A stretch of 64,000 bases of DNA from Sialis fuliginosa (GCA_961205875.1 OY540810.1:6262001-6326000); one strand, 5' to 3'. Positions 25,044 to 38,444 are shown, numbered from the stretch's first letter. Notes: generated by a model from the sequence alone, not told the origin. Program-made: numbers and translations.

Positions 25044-25381
25044 TTTTTCCACACACCGGCAAAACTGATGCCGGTGACGGCGCTGGTTGCAATGTAATCA
25101 AATCAGGCTTTACCATTTAGACCGGCCCGGCTAATTTGCCGGTGACTACACCGGTACCGTCAAATGCTGCCGGCGTTGAACTCGACAATCGGATAAGTAC
25201 CTTACAGTCAACAGAGGATGTACCCAATATTGCCTTTTTTATATTCGTGAAGAAGGTAACACTTATTGACCACTGCAGACATGTTTCTATCACCACAGCT
25301 AGAACTCAACTGCACCGGCACTGAGAATGTCGGCGTGTGGAAAAAGAGCAACGGCACTGGTTTTGCCGGTGTGTGGAAAAA
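25044..25381. mobile_element. MITE with TTTTTCCACACACCGGC ends
   Basis: The ends TTTTTCCACACACCGGCAAA (then AC) and the exact complement at 25360-25381 form a 22-bp perfect inverted repeat. Further inside, ccggcac and gcgtgtggaaaaa motifs repeat. No target duplication is clear. It is rich in CCGG against an AT-rich background. The frames at 25136-25324, 25208-25426 and 25266-25619 are by-products of it. Confidence 0.65.
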
Positions 25382-25689
25382 TGGCTTTACTCTTAATTTG
25401 TCACTCTGTATATTTGAAAAACACACACCAAGTTTTGCAATGAAAATTTCATCTAAAAGTTGCGTATTGGATTATAATCCGGGAAACAGTTTCATGTTAC
25501 CAGGGAAACCCCAAATCTTGCACGATATAATGTATGTAAATAAACATATCCCGTATACATACAAAATACGTAAGGGAACACCACGCACTAATATTCTGCC
25601 AGTTTATGATAATGAGTAAGCTGGCAATGGTAGTATTACGAAGACAAATCGATTCTATTGGAATACGTTATTGAATTCGGAATGAGTCG

Positions 25690-25815
25690 TTAAACGACCG
25701 CCACCATCACGGTGCTCGGTTACAGTGTGAGTGTGAGTGTGTGTGCGTGAGTGTGCGTGACTCGCATACCGTGACACGTGACTTGCATACCGCGCGTAGA
25801 CAGGGTTGCACATGT
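25690..25815. repeat. GT-rich simple repeat with CACGTG
   Basis: gtgtgagtgtgagtgtgtgt, then two gcgtgagtgtgcgtgac-like units, and a palindromic E-box CACGTG inside gtgacacgtgactt. Low complexity. Confidence 0.4.
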
Positions 25816-26326
25816 ATAACGTATATGTTGATAGACTTTGATGGAGGAAGTACCTACAGGTGACACTCGTCTAACGCAATGTATTCTGAAAGATCTGTCA
25901 CAGAAATAAACTTTTACGAAAATATTTTTAATTTATATTTTTTATTATTATTGAAATTTGAAATCACCATGTTTTTTTTAATTTTTTTTGGAATTTCATT
26001 GTTGATTTAGCCAGTATAATTTAATGTTATTCGAATATAATTTTGATGGGATAAAGATAATATTTTGAGATATGTATCAAAAACATTTGAAGTAAATGTT
26101 TCAATTTTCAAAATTTTATATAGTATTATTATATAGATGGGGAACTACCCTCTGGGATCGAATAAGTTTATGCAATTTGTACCTATTTTATCATAATATA
26201 ATAAACTATGTACTTGTTAATAAAAATTAAATAAAAGTGTGTTAATTTGTCTATATTTTAAACTTGCCATCTATCTTTGAAATTTTTTATTTTTATTTGA
26301 AAAAAATATATAAAAATATAGGTATA

Positions 26327-27092
26327 TACATGGTGTCCCGTAAACATATCAACAAACTTTCAGGAGATATCAAGGACATTAAAACCAATCGCTTTTTGTT
26401 AATAAACCCATGTCCACAAACGGGTCGTTTAGCAGTAGATCAAAAGAAAAAACCCCACACAAAAGCAATGAATTTTGCTTTTTGGTTAAAAATTGTAAGG
26501 GCGCAACCAACGAAAATCCAAAATTTCTGCTCCAGGGATATCAAAACATTTTTTGTTTAATACACAATTTTATGTTTATATTTATTTTTATTTTTATCCC
26601 ATAAAGTGGCATAAAGGACCAACTTTTAGAAAAATTTGCAATTAATAAAAAGTGCTTACGATTAGTCAATGAATACAAAGAATTATTTAGAACATTTGGT
26701 GACGTTTTTTTAGTTTTTTGGTTGGGTGTTTTTTTAAAATAAAATTAATAAATGTTAAAAATTTTAAAAATATTTCTTTATATTTTCTGGCTAAAAATTA
26801 ATACTTTTGGAGATAAACATAAAAATAAACATAAACATAGAATGTTTGTGTGACCTTTGGAGCAGAAATTATTGATTTTCATAGTTTACATCCATTCCAA
26901 CTCTTGATCAACATACTTTGAACTATTTATTTTATACAAAAAATGTTAACCAAAATTATTTATGGTCCTTCCTTTTGCTCTACTGCTAAAACGGCTCGTT
27001 TGCGGGCATGAATTTATTAACAAAAAGCAATTGTTTTAATGTCCTTGGTATCTCCTGAAAATTTGTTGGTATGTTTACTGGACACCCTGTAT
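26327..27092. mobile_element. Inverted-repeat element with GGTGTCC ends
   Basis: Left arm 26327-26450 (tacatggtgtcccgtaaaca, aactttcaggagatatcaag, cgctttttgttaataaaccc, aaacgggtcgtttagcagta) is mirrored in 26965-27092, ending ggacaccctgtata. The arms are about 125 bp with scattered changes. The middle is AT-rich and not coding. A single arm of the same family lies at 39807-39945. Confidence 0.65.
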
Positions 27093-27248
27093 ATTTAGCA
27101 ATATTATATAAACTATTTTTATTAGCTCTTAAATCAACCAAAACAAATAATTGTACATAGATATATTATAACCTAGTTTAAAATGAAACAACTTCATATT
27201 TCTAAAACTATCGATTTTACAATAAAAATGTTTAAAGTAAAAGTTATT

Positions 27249-27610
27249 GTTTCAAGAAGGAAAAAAGGTGGCGCTGTGTATGACTTTGGGGGATCACGTG
27301 ACGACTCCGTGACCGCAAACTTTTTTTTATAGAAACCCTAAACTTTTATTACGAATTCTTGTAGCTGAGCTCAAAGCAGTAGTTAGTTATAGGTTATGTT
27401 TTATAAACCGATTCCCGAGTTATAAACATAACAATACCTATAACTCAGAAACAAATCTATAAAAATAATTTAAAACTATTTTGAAATTTCCAATTTCTGT
27501 AAACTCATCTACAAGAATCCGTAATAAAAGTAAGGGGTTTCTATTAAAAAGGACCGTCACGTAACTCCCAAGATAAAATATCCAGCGCCACCTTCTTTCA
27601 TTCTCGAAAC
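27249..27610. mobile_element. Foldback element with ggtggcgctg arms
   Basis: Left arm (gtttcaagaagg, aaggtggcgctg, atcacgtgacg, tatagaaaccctaaactttt, attacgaattcttgtag) is mirrored from 27510 to 27610 (ctacaagaatccgtaataaa through agcgccaccttcttt to ctcgaaac). A homologous block is at 46305-46500 (gggtcacgtaacggttacgt, aataggaaatccc, ttataacctattt). Confidence 0.6.
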
Positions 27611-27630
27611 CCTACTGAACTATCAAGGTA

Positions 27631-27971
27631 CAGGTAAACGTCGTTTTGCGCCGGTTCGATTTACGCCGATTCACAATTACGCCGGTTGGTGCCGGCGTGG
27701 GATTCACTACAGTAGGCGCCGCGATTCTAATAGCAGACACACTTTTACACGTTGTTTTATTCTATTACCGTGTACGCGAGCAGCCTATTGTATGTGTGAA
27801 ATTGTTTCCGAGTTAGTTTTCGTTTTGTTTTTAAGAAAAATAAAATGGTTTGATTATATTTTTTTTTATTTAACCTTAAATCGTCCATTATATTTGTGTT
27901 TATTTTACGCTGATTTTTTTTACGCCGGTGTCTCTCGGAACGGAACCCCGGCGTAAAACGACGTTTACCTG
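27631..27971. mobile_element. TA-flanked MITE, mariner/pogo-like
   Basis: A 341-bp element with ends CAGGTAAACGTCGTTTTGCG (then CCGG) and the complement of CAGGTAAACGTCGTTTTACG (then CCGG), one mismatch. The dinucleotide TA stands directly outside both ends (27629-27630, 27972-27973). This is the target duplication of Tc1/mariner/pogo elements. Frames 27757-28014 and others are by-products. Confidence 0.75.
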
Positions 27972-28514
27972 TATTTAGTTGTATGCTGTATCCTGTATCA
28001 TTTAAAATAGACATCCTGTATAGATAAAAATAAATTTAAAAATAATATATTCACGTACAAATATATTGGTATATTTTCTAATATAAAATTGTATGTATCT
28101 AGTATAGTATATAAATATGTGTTTTCTGCTTTGTAAATATTTATAATATGAATATTCGATATTTGACAGACACAATAGAGATTTAGAAAGAAGATGAACA
28201 AAAGTATACCGGATTTACATATTTGGATTATATTTTTTTCTGACAAGTTTTTTACTTGTAGGTACATACAAAATATGTACTCCGTGTGGACCATTCTATA
28301 AATTTGATGTCTTTCTATTTACCTTTCTGAAAATGTAATGCTTATTGTAACAAAAATATGGATATAAAAATATATATATACTTTTAGATTTATCTGAGGA
28401 TAAGTAAATATTTTATTTAATTTAAAATATATGAAATGTTTTCGAGATACATACTGTCTAGTAATAAATATTTATTTCTAATATTACAATGTAATATGTA
28501 GTACATACATCAAA

Positions 28515-29260
28515 AATAGATACCTATTTTTGCTTCCTCTTAATATCGAAGATACGAGAAGCTTTGTGATCGTTTTAGAATGAGACAAAAAAAATGTTCT
28601 TCGATTTCAAAATTTTAAATTGATCTGTCCATTTCAAGTTAAGACAAACACTTTTCGTTCCATGTCTGTTTGTCCGTCTGTCTGTCTGAATCCTTGTCAC
28701 ACGCATAACTCATGAAACATTTAATCGATATTATTGAAACTTGGTTGGATGGTCCCATTTCAAAATCGTGTGTAAGGGGGAGGGGTGATATCCCAAAATA
28801 TTTTTTTTCAAGATATCTCAAGAACGACACATATTACGTGAAAATTCTATAGAATCTTTTTTGTAGAGCATTCACTTTCCTATAATATAAGTCTACAACG
28901 TTTGTAGTAAAATATTCCCATACAAAGATTTATCTCAAATTGCTTTAAAAAATCGTGTTTTGTTTTTTTAAATTGATATTTACTTTGACATATTAAATGT
29001 CATTTTGACGTTTACATAAATTTAGATTTAGATTGAAATTGTCAAAAAATTAAAAATATACGAAAAAATAAGGCGGTGTGGTGTGTCTTAAGAATTTCAA
29101 AGTAATATTTTTTAGTAAAATTATATAAAAATTAAATGCCAGGCAATTTATCTTAACACTTGATCGGTTTTTATTTAAATTGTTCAATAATTAACTACCT
29201 TTGGTGAATTTGGCACTTGGAAGCACTGTGCATTTACTTGGCAGATATTTTGTCTATAGC
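28515..29260. repeat. Dispersed repeat family R1, longest copy
   Basis: It runs from atatcgaagatacgagaagc (28543), through gtctgtttgtccgtctgtct, cacacgcataactcatgaaa, attgaaacttggttggatgg and tctacaacgtttgtagtaaa, to gaagcactgtgcatttactt then ggcagat (29221). It defines a unit of about 700 bp shared with 13975-14510. The style (numerous short pyrimidine-rich runs, an aacgga-like motif) resembles non-coding tails of insect retroposons, but I cannot assign a class. Confidence 0.6.
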
Positions 29261-32200
29261 TGATTTTACAATAATGAGAAATCATTCTAAACAAAGTTCT
29301 TACCCACGCTTTTTTCAAGTATTTAGAAAAAAAAACAAGTTTAACAGGAGGGTATTATTCAAATATTTGTCTTCTAAAAGGCTCTTTTATTTATGCAACA
29401 GTTTTAGAAATATTTACGGTTTTCGGAAATTTACGGCACGATGATTTTATTACCAAAGGACACATAAAATCAAGATCCATGACCCAGATCTCTCTCCTTA
29501 AAATTACTCTTGACTAATATTATAAAAAACCTTCTCTTTCAAATATATAAATAGGGTTTTTAGATCTTATAAAACTCATATAATCTTTTTCCTCTCCCCC
29601 ACTAAATTAGTATTTGGTATAGCTTCTAAACTATTTATTGTGATGTAACATCTGCAACATAATTTCCACTTTTTTTGACAAGTTTCTAATTCAACTTTTT
29701 TTTAACTTCAATATTTTAACAGATATAAGCTGGACAATGACAAGTCAGACATCCTGTATAAATAAATGTTTCATATCCATGATGCAAAATACACAATCTT
29801 GTATAACCCTAAATACTTTTTCGTTCATCTAAGATGTACATGAATCGTTCGTCCTTATTTATGTGGTTATCTGCCGAGCATAAAGAACCAATATTAAAAC
29901 AGATCTAAAGAACCACAGCATCTATAGAATTCAGATCACGTGACAAACAAGTAGTGTCTACTGAAAACTAAACATCGGTGTGAAAATTTATTATATGTTT
30001 GTTTAAAATTCAAAACGAATTTTACTTCAATTTATGGTTAAATTAATATTCAAATAAGCCCATAGTGAAATGAATATTTCACGACACTTTCTTATATATT
30101 TATCATGTTAATTAGTTTACACACAAGTAGCTGAAATGTTTATAAAGCTTTTTTTTGTCGATGTTCTTATTTTGTTACTGAAAATATATTTAATATTCGT
30201 TTACTTTTGTGAATAAATTGAAAAATATTTTATTTATTTTTATTATTCCATTTAACTTTATATAAAATAGAATTCTTCTTTTTCTTCTTCTTCATGCATT
30301 CTTGTCTGCTGGCTTAGCCTTTTCAGACAGTTCCTTTATGGTTGATTTTTTTCTTGGAGAATATTTTGTAAGTGTGTTTGTGTGTTAGGGAGAACATACA
30401 CATAAGATGGAGTGAGAAGTTGCTGACGTGCCAATCATAGTAGGAGAAAACGGATAGTAAGAATTATGTAAAGATTCGCTGAGGTTATTCACATAGAACA
30501 TATATGGAATTTATATTTTCATTTTGGTGTTTCGTAAAAATGTGGGTATAGAATGCTTTGTTTTCTATTAATTATTTTGTTGCTTGGATCGATTTTTCTT
30601 TTATACTACCACGTAATTTTGTTCTTCCCTTGTTGTATTTGGGACAAAAAAATGATAACTTCTTACTGTAATTCCGAAAAAGCACAAGCCAACATCTTTC
30701 GAATGATTTCCAAATTTACCGTATATATCGGCGTATAAGGCGCCCCGTTAAAATTCATATAATACACCTGTAAATCGAGGTCGTCTTATACACCAGGTTC
30801 AAGGACAAGATGCTTAACTATTTTCGTTTTTCGTTTGTTTATCCATTTTTTTAAAACAAGATAAAAATTTTATTGCTTGCTTGCGTTTAATATAATATTT
30901 TCATCTTTAGAGTACCTACGTGGTCCCAACAATATAACTGTCAGGCAAATTTCCTGATTCTCTCTTAATATATGTAAATTTACTCATTAAAAACCACACT
31001 TAAATATTAAAAAAAACATCCTTACTCACTAAATAAAATAAAAATAAATCATCATTGTACGCAACGTTAAGGAACAATTTGTATATGCACGGACATGCAT
31101 TATATTTCCTGTACATTTGAATATTCTCTCGTATAAGTGAACAAGTAAAATGCATATGTATGTAGTAGAATATCCAAAAGTATCTCACCTGTAGATCAAC
31201 GGTAGTAGGTACTGAATTTTAATTTGTAATATGCATGATATTCTAATTTATCCTTTAGGTACTGTACACTAGCGAGTAACGAACAAATAAATTATTAATG
31301 AACTAACGGTCGAATGTTGGCGTGACTGTTGATATACGGAGAGCTTTATTCAGTGCTTCTGAATCGTTTTGTCTGCGTACGTATTCAGCTATGAATCTAA
31401 CAATAAAACTTTCTTAATATCTTCTTGATTTAGACTAACAAGGAACTGTCATTATACGTCACAGGCTTAGTCATATGTGGCAATGTGTTAAGGACTTCCT
31501 AGGCAGTTAATCTTCACAATTACTTTTTCCCCATGGCATTAAAAGTTTTTTATAAATCGCGATATTCCATTATTTTCTCTTAAAAAACTCAAATTTTCGG
31601 TGTTGTTTCGTTTGTGAAATTATTAATTATTATTGTTGGAGACCATTACCAACCAGTTCTTACATATTCCATAATTTACCAAAGTTTTCTCAGATTTTTT
31701 GAGCCAGTAGTTACCGAGTTAGATGGAGATAAATGACTGCTTGGAGCGGCTTGTTTTTTTTTCAGTACACTTAAATAATAAAAACTTGTTTTTAAAAATT
31801 ATGTTTTACATATAATTTATTTATTAATTTATCACTTGGTTTATTTTAACAGCATACATGTATCACACTTTTATAAATAGAACATTGTCAGTTATACAAT
31901 TTGATAATTATATACAAGTTATTCCATAAAAAAGTTATATTTCAATATATCTCTAAAATTTGACATTCAATTTTTTTTAACACCGACATTATTATATAAT
32001 ATCATCATTACTTTGCTTATTTAACCGATAATAACAAAGTAAGCAATGATTACTCGGTTCCCGCGAACACCCTGTATATGTACCTATATATATTCACATT
32101 TTAAGTACCTACGTAGATACGTTTAACACCTGCCAATGTTATATTTAACACATATCATATATACGAGTATATTAAGCTGTTGTTATAAATATAATATATG

Positions 32201-33160
32201 AAATTATTAATACATGCACAAGAATTTCCATCAATAAACACGAACAAATTTAAACAAGTGCAGTTTATTTACGACAGATTTGTTGGCAGAGAAGAATCTC
32301 CAGTGAGGCTGAAATCAAATTAATTAACATTTTTGTGTTCCAATTTAAAATAAATTAGTGTTTTGAAGGTTGACATTGGCTGTAAACATTGCAAAAACGT
32401 AATCCTTGAAAGTAAACCAGTCGTTCCTACGACCAAAGATGGCTCCCATGTCTTAGTTGTGATGTAAGGATTTTGTTTGATGGGGTAGAAAGTAGGTGGA
32501 TTATTTTGTTATTTATGTCTTATTTTGTCGTATTATACGTACAATCTTTTTTATCAAAAGTTTTTTTTTTATATTGACGTAAAGATAACGCTATAAAATA
32601 TTTAAATTGATGAATATACATAATTTTGTTTTAAAAATACGAAATACTGCTTATTTGATAGGCTATTGTTAGAATTATTATATCATTGAAAATTCCCATG
32701 TAAATTTTTAAAGAAACGTTGACATAAATGCATTAATGCTGGATTCCACAAACACTGATTATGAAAATTAACGGGATTAGGTGTAATTCTCCGTTAAATA
32801 TGTTTTTCTGTTGCACAACACATTTTCCGTTAAAACGCCCGATTAACTTAATGACCCACGAGTGGTCAATTAAGAACTTAAACAAATGTAAAATATGGCA
32901 AGTTACACACACTAGAGAATTTTCTCTACTACACGTTTCACTCTAACCACGTTATAGCTGCTTGTTAAAGAGAGACAGACATTGTCAATATCTGTCAAAA
33001 AGATACACGTACTTTACAAATATATATAATTTTGTTTAACCACGGTTAAATAACACAGCCACACAACAAAAACTATCACAATGCTTCTCGTATCTTCGAT
33101 ATGGCGAGGAAGCGAGAGGTAAAGAATTTTATCAGAGACAATTGTATTTTTATATATTTT
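29261..33160. other. Intergenic DNA, nothing coding seen
   Basis: AT-rich throughout. It holds an E-box CACGTG at 29938, isolated phrases of repeat ends (catcctgtataaataaatg at 29751, aacaccctgtata at 32066) and a pocket near 31310-31500 with slightly higher G and C. None forms a gene. Confidence 0.5.
30712..30800. repeat. Single transposon-end-like fragment
   Basis: taccgtatatatcggcgtat, aaggcgccccg followed by gaggtcgtcttatacacc resembles the end of an inverted-repeat DNA transposon. No partner end was found nearby. Confidence 0.3.
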
Positions 33161-33310
33161 GAAGCGCTGAATCCGAACATGAGATTAAAATATTGAAAAT
33201 AATCTCGAAAACCCCAATTTGATATACTTGAAAATTTGATTTTTCAAGATTATTTTCAAAACGAATCGGATAAGGTGCTATTTTGACCCCAAATTCGGAT
33301 TCAGCGCCTC
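33161..33310. mobile_element. Short MITE with GCGCTGAATCCGAA ends
   Basis: gaagcgctgaatccgaac at 33161 is mirrored by attcggattcagcgcctc ending at 33310. Inside, aaaataatctcgaaaa and tttttcaagattatttt also pair, so the whole 150 bp can fold back. Confidence 0.55.
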
Positions 33311-33424
33311 TAAATCCAATGATCTTCAAAAACAATCTTTACCTTTTTGTGTGACTGTGTAATCAAACGATTAATTAACTAATGATTTATTATTACTTCC
33401 TCACTATATCTAAAGGATAAGAAG

Positions 33425-33735
33425 AAGGTAGGGTAGAGTGAGGTAATTACAAACACCTAAGTGAGAAATCAAATAAATTAAAACCTGAGTAAGAAACCAA
33501 TAAATGTATTGTGTATTATTATCTATAAATTATACATTTTCAGTTTCAATTTTAATAAAATATAAAAACAAACTTAAATTTAAAGACAAAAACAAAGTAT
33601 GGGGTAATCACGAACAGTAGAATAATTAAACCTAATTAGTAAAAAAAAAATCGCAACAGAAGCCTCTGGATGTACTTTGACCACTAGTACATGTATCATG
33701 TGCCTAGAAATTGCAGACAATATTAAAGAAAAACA
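33425..33735. repeat. Partial copy of the GTGGGGTA-ended element
   Basis: It aligns in order with 5366-5635: gtgaggtaattacaaacacc, aaatcaaataaattaaaacc, aatgtattgtgtattatta, aataaaatataaaaacaaac, ttgaccactagtac, atcatgtgcctagaaattgc. There is no right end. Confidence 0.5.
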
Positions 33736-35117
33736 TAAAGTAAAATTAGACTTTGTTTAAGCTCATTAGTCATAAATCTCATTCTCGACGTAAATTTGAA
33801 TTATGATAAAATATAAAAATTTTACATTATCTTTTTCTTTTATTCATCTTATTCAAATGATGTCCTCAGAGACATGTTACAAAAATGATTAGAGGCGATG
33901 CATTTTTAAAATAATTCAAGGCTCAGGGAGTGATTCATCCGGTTGCCAAAACTCGTTCTTCCGTATCAAATTGATTTAATATGTATGTAATAGAGAATTA
34001 TTTTGATATAACAAGGTCAGATTTGCATTGAATTTTTAAAAGTATTTGTAAGAATTTTAATTTTTGTGAAATAATATTATAAATGTACTTTTAAAATGTT
34101 ATTTAATTTGATAATAAATATGTATTAAATAAAACTTAGATTTGAAAACATTGAGAAAAACATTTTTCCAAAATGAATTGATTTTTTTACTCGATGCTCA
34201 AATTTGGTAAATAGTTTTAAAAATTACTTTATACTGGTATATTTATTGTAATTATAATGTGTTTAAATACTTCACCGCGCGAATTTTTCGTCTGAATACG
34301 AATATAGTAATCACATCCCCATTGTTTTTGATTGGGGTTCTCAAATTGTTTAAAAGTAGCGTCCTAATATTTGATTTTTGTTATTTAATTTTTTGTAAAC
34401 TTCCGATTAATTTATTATAGTTTCAGCTTCTAAATGATTTTATAGAATACGAAAGAAAAAGATTTTTTTTACTTAATATTATATAGCATTTCAAGTCAAT
34501 CCGTCAAAAACTGATGGCACTAGGAGTACGGCCAGTTCAAAAAATATGATTTTGAGAAAAACGTTATTTAAGTTTGAAAGTTGCACTCGGATAATTGACT
34601 TTTTGGACCTTTTAAAAAATTTCCCCCTCATAAGATCTTTTGTACGTCATTCTTGAATAGTTAAGGAATCATTTAAACTAATAAAAAAAGTGGTCATTTT
34701 TTTACAAAGTAGTACCCCTCTTAATTCAAAATAAAAGAAATTCGTATTAATTAAACGAACCTTGATTTGAACTAATGTAACATGAAGGTTATAAATGTAA
34801 ATCGCAATAAGTTTTTTGTATGTATTTGAAAATAAAAACATAAAATATATTAATCTCCATATCTTTGAGCTTATATTGATTGCGAACAATTTTTTAAAAC
34901 ACGATGTACAAAACAAAGTTAACATTAAATAACAAGTAGTACAACAAATCGGAAGTCTTGTATGAATTCTTAATCGGCTGGCCAGTTTCCAAGCTCGTAT
35001 CACTCGACATAAAATATGTCAACCTCCGGTGTTAGGGTATTTTTACAGAAAAAAAAGTTCCGAAAATAAAAACAATCTTTAATATATTCTTAGTTATATA
35101 ACGGAGGACTCTACTTG
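33736..35117. other. Intergenic DNA upstream of the candidate promoter
   Basis: No exon is supported. The longest frame here (34647-35003, minus, 118 codons) is rich in residues expected from AT-rich DNA and has no family motif. Confidence 0.5.
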
Positions 35118-35343
35118 TATAAATATCTGATGGTGATTGCGAAGTGGTCAGTGTTTAAGAGCATTTTGGTCATAGCTTAGAATTGATTTCTTCATTTTTT
35201 GTTTTGTCTAAAGGATAACTTGTGAATATATTGTTGATGTTTTAGTGGTGAAGTGTGGTCAAGTTTGTTTTTGTATAGGATTATTGTTTGTGGTTGGCAT
35301 ATAATAATTTTTAAAGCACAGTGAATTTATTGGAAAAATTGTG
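35118..35343 (+). promoter_or_regulatory. Candidate core promoter plus non-coding first exon
   Basis: TATAAATA at 35118-35125 lies about 32 bases before the A of an initiator-like TCAGTG at 35148-35153. From there to 35343 the sequence is not coding and ends at a donor-like gtg|gtaagg. A phase-free acceptor (tatatcttctacag) ends at 40502, so a 5' UTR exon could join the exon with the ATG at 40612. The sequence elements are seen; the link to the aminopeptidase is inference. Such motifs also occur by chance in AT-rich DNA. Confidence 0.3.
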
Positions 35344-36690
35344 GTAAGGAAAAAATTATGTTTTAATAATAATAAATAATCGAATTTTCAAATAATAAAA
35401 AACATATTGTGAACTTTTCGTGATCTTTCATAATTAATAATCAGCTTACACAAAAATTGATACAAGTAAATCTAAATGGATTATTATGGGTCAAAATTAA
35501 CGGGACATTTTTTCAATGTAACACAGTTTTGGTAAAAATTATCATATTAATTTTAAAATTCAGAAAAATCATTAAAGTGTTTGTTTTTTCATAGTATATG
35601 TCACAATTTTGTCCGGTTATCAACAGGGGATGTACAACCATTTTCATTACCTTTATTGTTCAAATAACAAATAATTAGATTTTAGTGAAATTGTAAATTT
35701 ATATTTAGGTATTGTGATTGTTTATAACAAACTATCAAGAATTTTAAAATTTGTATGAAATTTTCCGGCTTTACTTTTGACCTAAATTTAGAACATGATA
35801 CAAAAGAGTAAATAGAATGAAATGTTAATAAAATAAATAATATTGTACCTTAAGGGTACATATAATTTCTGCAAATAAAAATTAAATAAACTTTACCTTT
35901 ATTTGAGAATAACCACCTTCCATTTTTTATTGATCACAGGACAACTTTTTAAATCTTTAGTCTTTGAAATAAAACCACATTGATGATTTTTCTCTTTGTT
36001 TTTTCAAATTAATATGACAATTTTAAACAGAACTGTATTACATTGAAAAAGTATTCTGCCAATTTTAATCGACATGACTGTGTTTTAATTGAACATTTTT
36101 TATATTTTAAATATATTTTTTTCTTTGAATTAACCAATTCAAAACAGATATTTGAAATATAAATATTGCATTACAATCAATTCTACTCTTAAATTATGAT
36201 TAATGAATAAGCGAGGGTTCGTTATCTCGTACAAATAACTTGGCTGTAACGGAGGGTATAAAAACATACTAATTAGTAAATGCTTATAAGAAATATTGTT
36301 AAAAAAATATCACTTGGCATTAGTTGTCATGTTAACTAGACAGTTTTGACGTTTCACTGGTTCCTAACAAGATTTTGTAATGGTTCATGTCGAACTAGAC
36401 ATTTATCAGAGGTTACATCTCTAAGCTTATAAATTAATCACAGAAATGATAAGCTTCAATGAACATGCTACTGAATGTATATATAGTTTCTGTGGCATCG
36501 CTGGAATTAAACTGGTTTTATAGAATTTATAGACGTATATTTGAATTAAAAATTGACATTAATAAGTTTAATATTTTTCTAAAATGATATAGTTTTGATA
36601 AATATATTTAATAAAAAATATATCAGTTTATTTTACATTTTTATTTGACATAAGACATAATATAAAAAAAGTAATAAACATTCATGTATA

Positions 36691-37041
36691 TTAGGGTGGG
36701 CCAAATTGTATAGAAGGAATTTAACCGACCTAGGTTATACATATGTATATTAACATACATACTGTATGTATGTATGTTAATATACATGAAAATTTACAAT
36801 TTTTCATTGATTTTTTTTTAAGCAAAACACAACCCAAGAGTTTTTGGGTACGAGGATTCCGAATTTGACACCTATTTTTTTCTTGAGCGCCACCCGGCGC
36901 CAGTTTTGGAAACAAACTTAAAATTTTTAATCAAAAATGCGCCGAACTAAAGTTGAATGTAGAGGTATAGTTACATGGGTGTTTTTTCATAGAACTAGTA
37001 GAGGGGAAGCCGAGGTCGGTTGGAAAATTGGGCTACCCTAA
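36691..37041. mobile_element. TTAGGGTGGGCC element, copy A, with 6-bp duplication
   Basis: The ends TTAGGGTGGGCCAAATT (36691) and the complement of TTAGGGTAGCCCAATTTTCC (ending 37041) are flanked on both sides by TGTATA (36685-36690, 37042-37047). Inside is a strong hairpin (atgtatattaacatacatac and its mirror, 36740-36787) and a block with gagcgccacccggcgccagt. Copy B is at 44545-44931. Confidence 0.7.
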
Positions 37042-38444
37042 TGTATATTAAATCAACATTTTATTTTTATTGTATTAATTAAATTTTTAAGAATCAAAAT
37101 AAATATTAGAATTTAAATTTTCACCATTTCGTAAATTTATAAAATATTTTTTGCAAAAAAAAATGACGGTACATTCTATAAGTAACCATTTTATAATAAC
37201 CATATTAAAAATTTTGATTCCTGAGAAACAAATAAAAATTAGTTTTTTTATGAACCTTAAACCAATTTCTTGCTTCTAACTCCACAATAAAATATTATGT
37301 TCAATATTTTAAAATTTTTATTAGCAAGGTAATTAAAATTAATGTAATTTTAACTTAAATGTAATTATCTTTTCGCTTTATCATGAAATATTTTAGCCTG
37401 TAAAATACAGAGCTAAGTTAAAATTTTTAACGTTGCTACTGTAATAAATCAAGTACCAGAAATTTCTTTTTTATGATACAAATTAAAGATTTATTACCGT
37501 AACATTATATCTGATATAATCAACAACTACATTTTTACTTTGCTGGTTTTATGCTTTGTGTATTAATTAATGATGTTTATAAGTTTTATGTAGTTTTTCT
37601 CCATTTGTTTATTTTCCATTAAGGTACATACATTTTCATATTTTTCATGAACCGTTGAGAAGTGAAAAGACTAATCAATATTTTATAAATGTATCGTACA
37701 CTGATGTGCCGAAAAAATGCAGTGACGTAACGGATAGGGGACAGGTTGGCCTAGCCATCCGCAGTGGTGTGGGTAGTATAGAAGCTATGTAAAATATACA
37801 ATATAGGGATGAACACTAAAAACACAATTTTAAAACTTTGCAATATTGATAATTTTGGGAAGTGAAAAGAAAAAAAGTAATTCAAATGCACCTAGGATTT
37901 GTTTTTAATTGAAAGAGCGAAAAAGGGTAATTTGAGAACATTTTATACATACTCGCCCTCCAAAAGTTATGGTTACGCCAATGGAGTAATATTTTTGTTT
38001 TCTTGAATTCTTTTGACTTTTATACTTAAAAATTAACTGTTGGGAGCCTAAAATAGTTTAACTAAACAAATATCTACTTATTTTTATTAGTGTTGAAATA
38101 CTTTAACAACATTATTATTCGATACGCTAGTGACGAAATTAATAATAGTACATAGTATCAATTTAAATATACTTAAAATTTTAAATTTCAAAAACATAGT
38201 TTTAAAATTTTTTTTGTTGTCCTCGAATCGTAATTTGTTTTGGCCTTTATTTGGACGCTAAGCCAGTCCCCGAATCATTTGTATATAAAAATATTTTTAT
38301 TAGTATTTTATTTTAAGCTGTTGTGCTCTACGTTGCCAATTAATTTGAATCTCCAAACATTCAATAAAAACTACATTAACATCGACAGTGAATTGTAATG
38401 CCGTCTAATTACTTGTGACGCTTTTTTAACAGAAGTATAAAATA

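Noticed and set aside
25266-25619. 117-codon open frame
   Set aside because: It overlaps the right half of the MITE at 25044-25381 and has no family motif.
34647-35003. 118-codon minus-strand frame, the longest in the window
   Set aside because: Composition follows the AT-rich background; no domain, signal or conserved motif can be seen.
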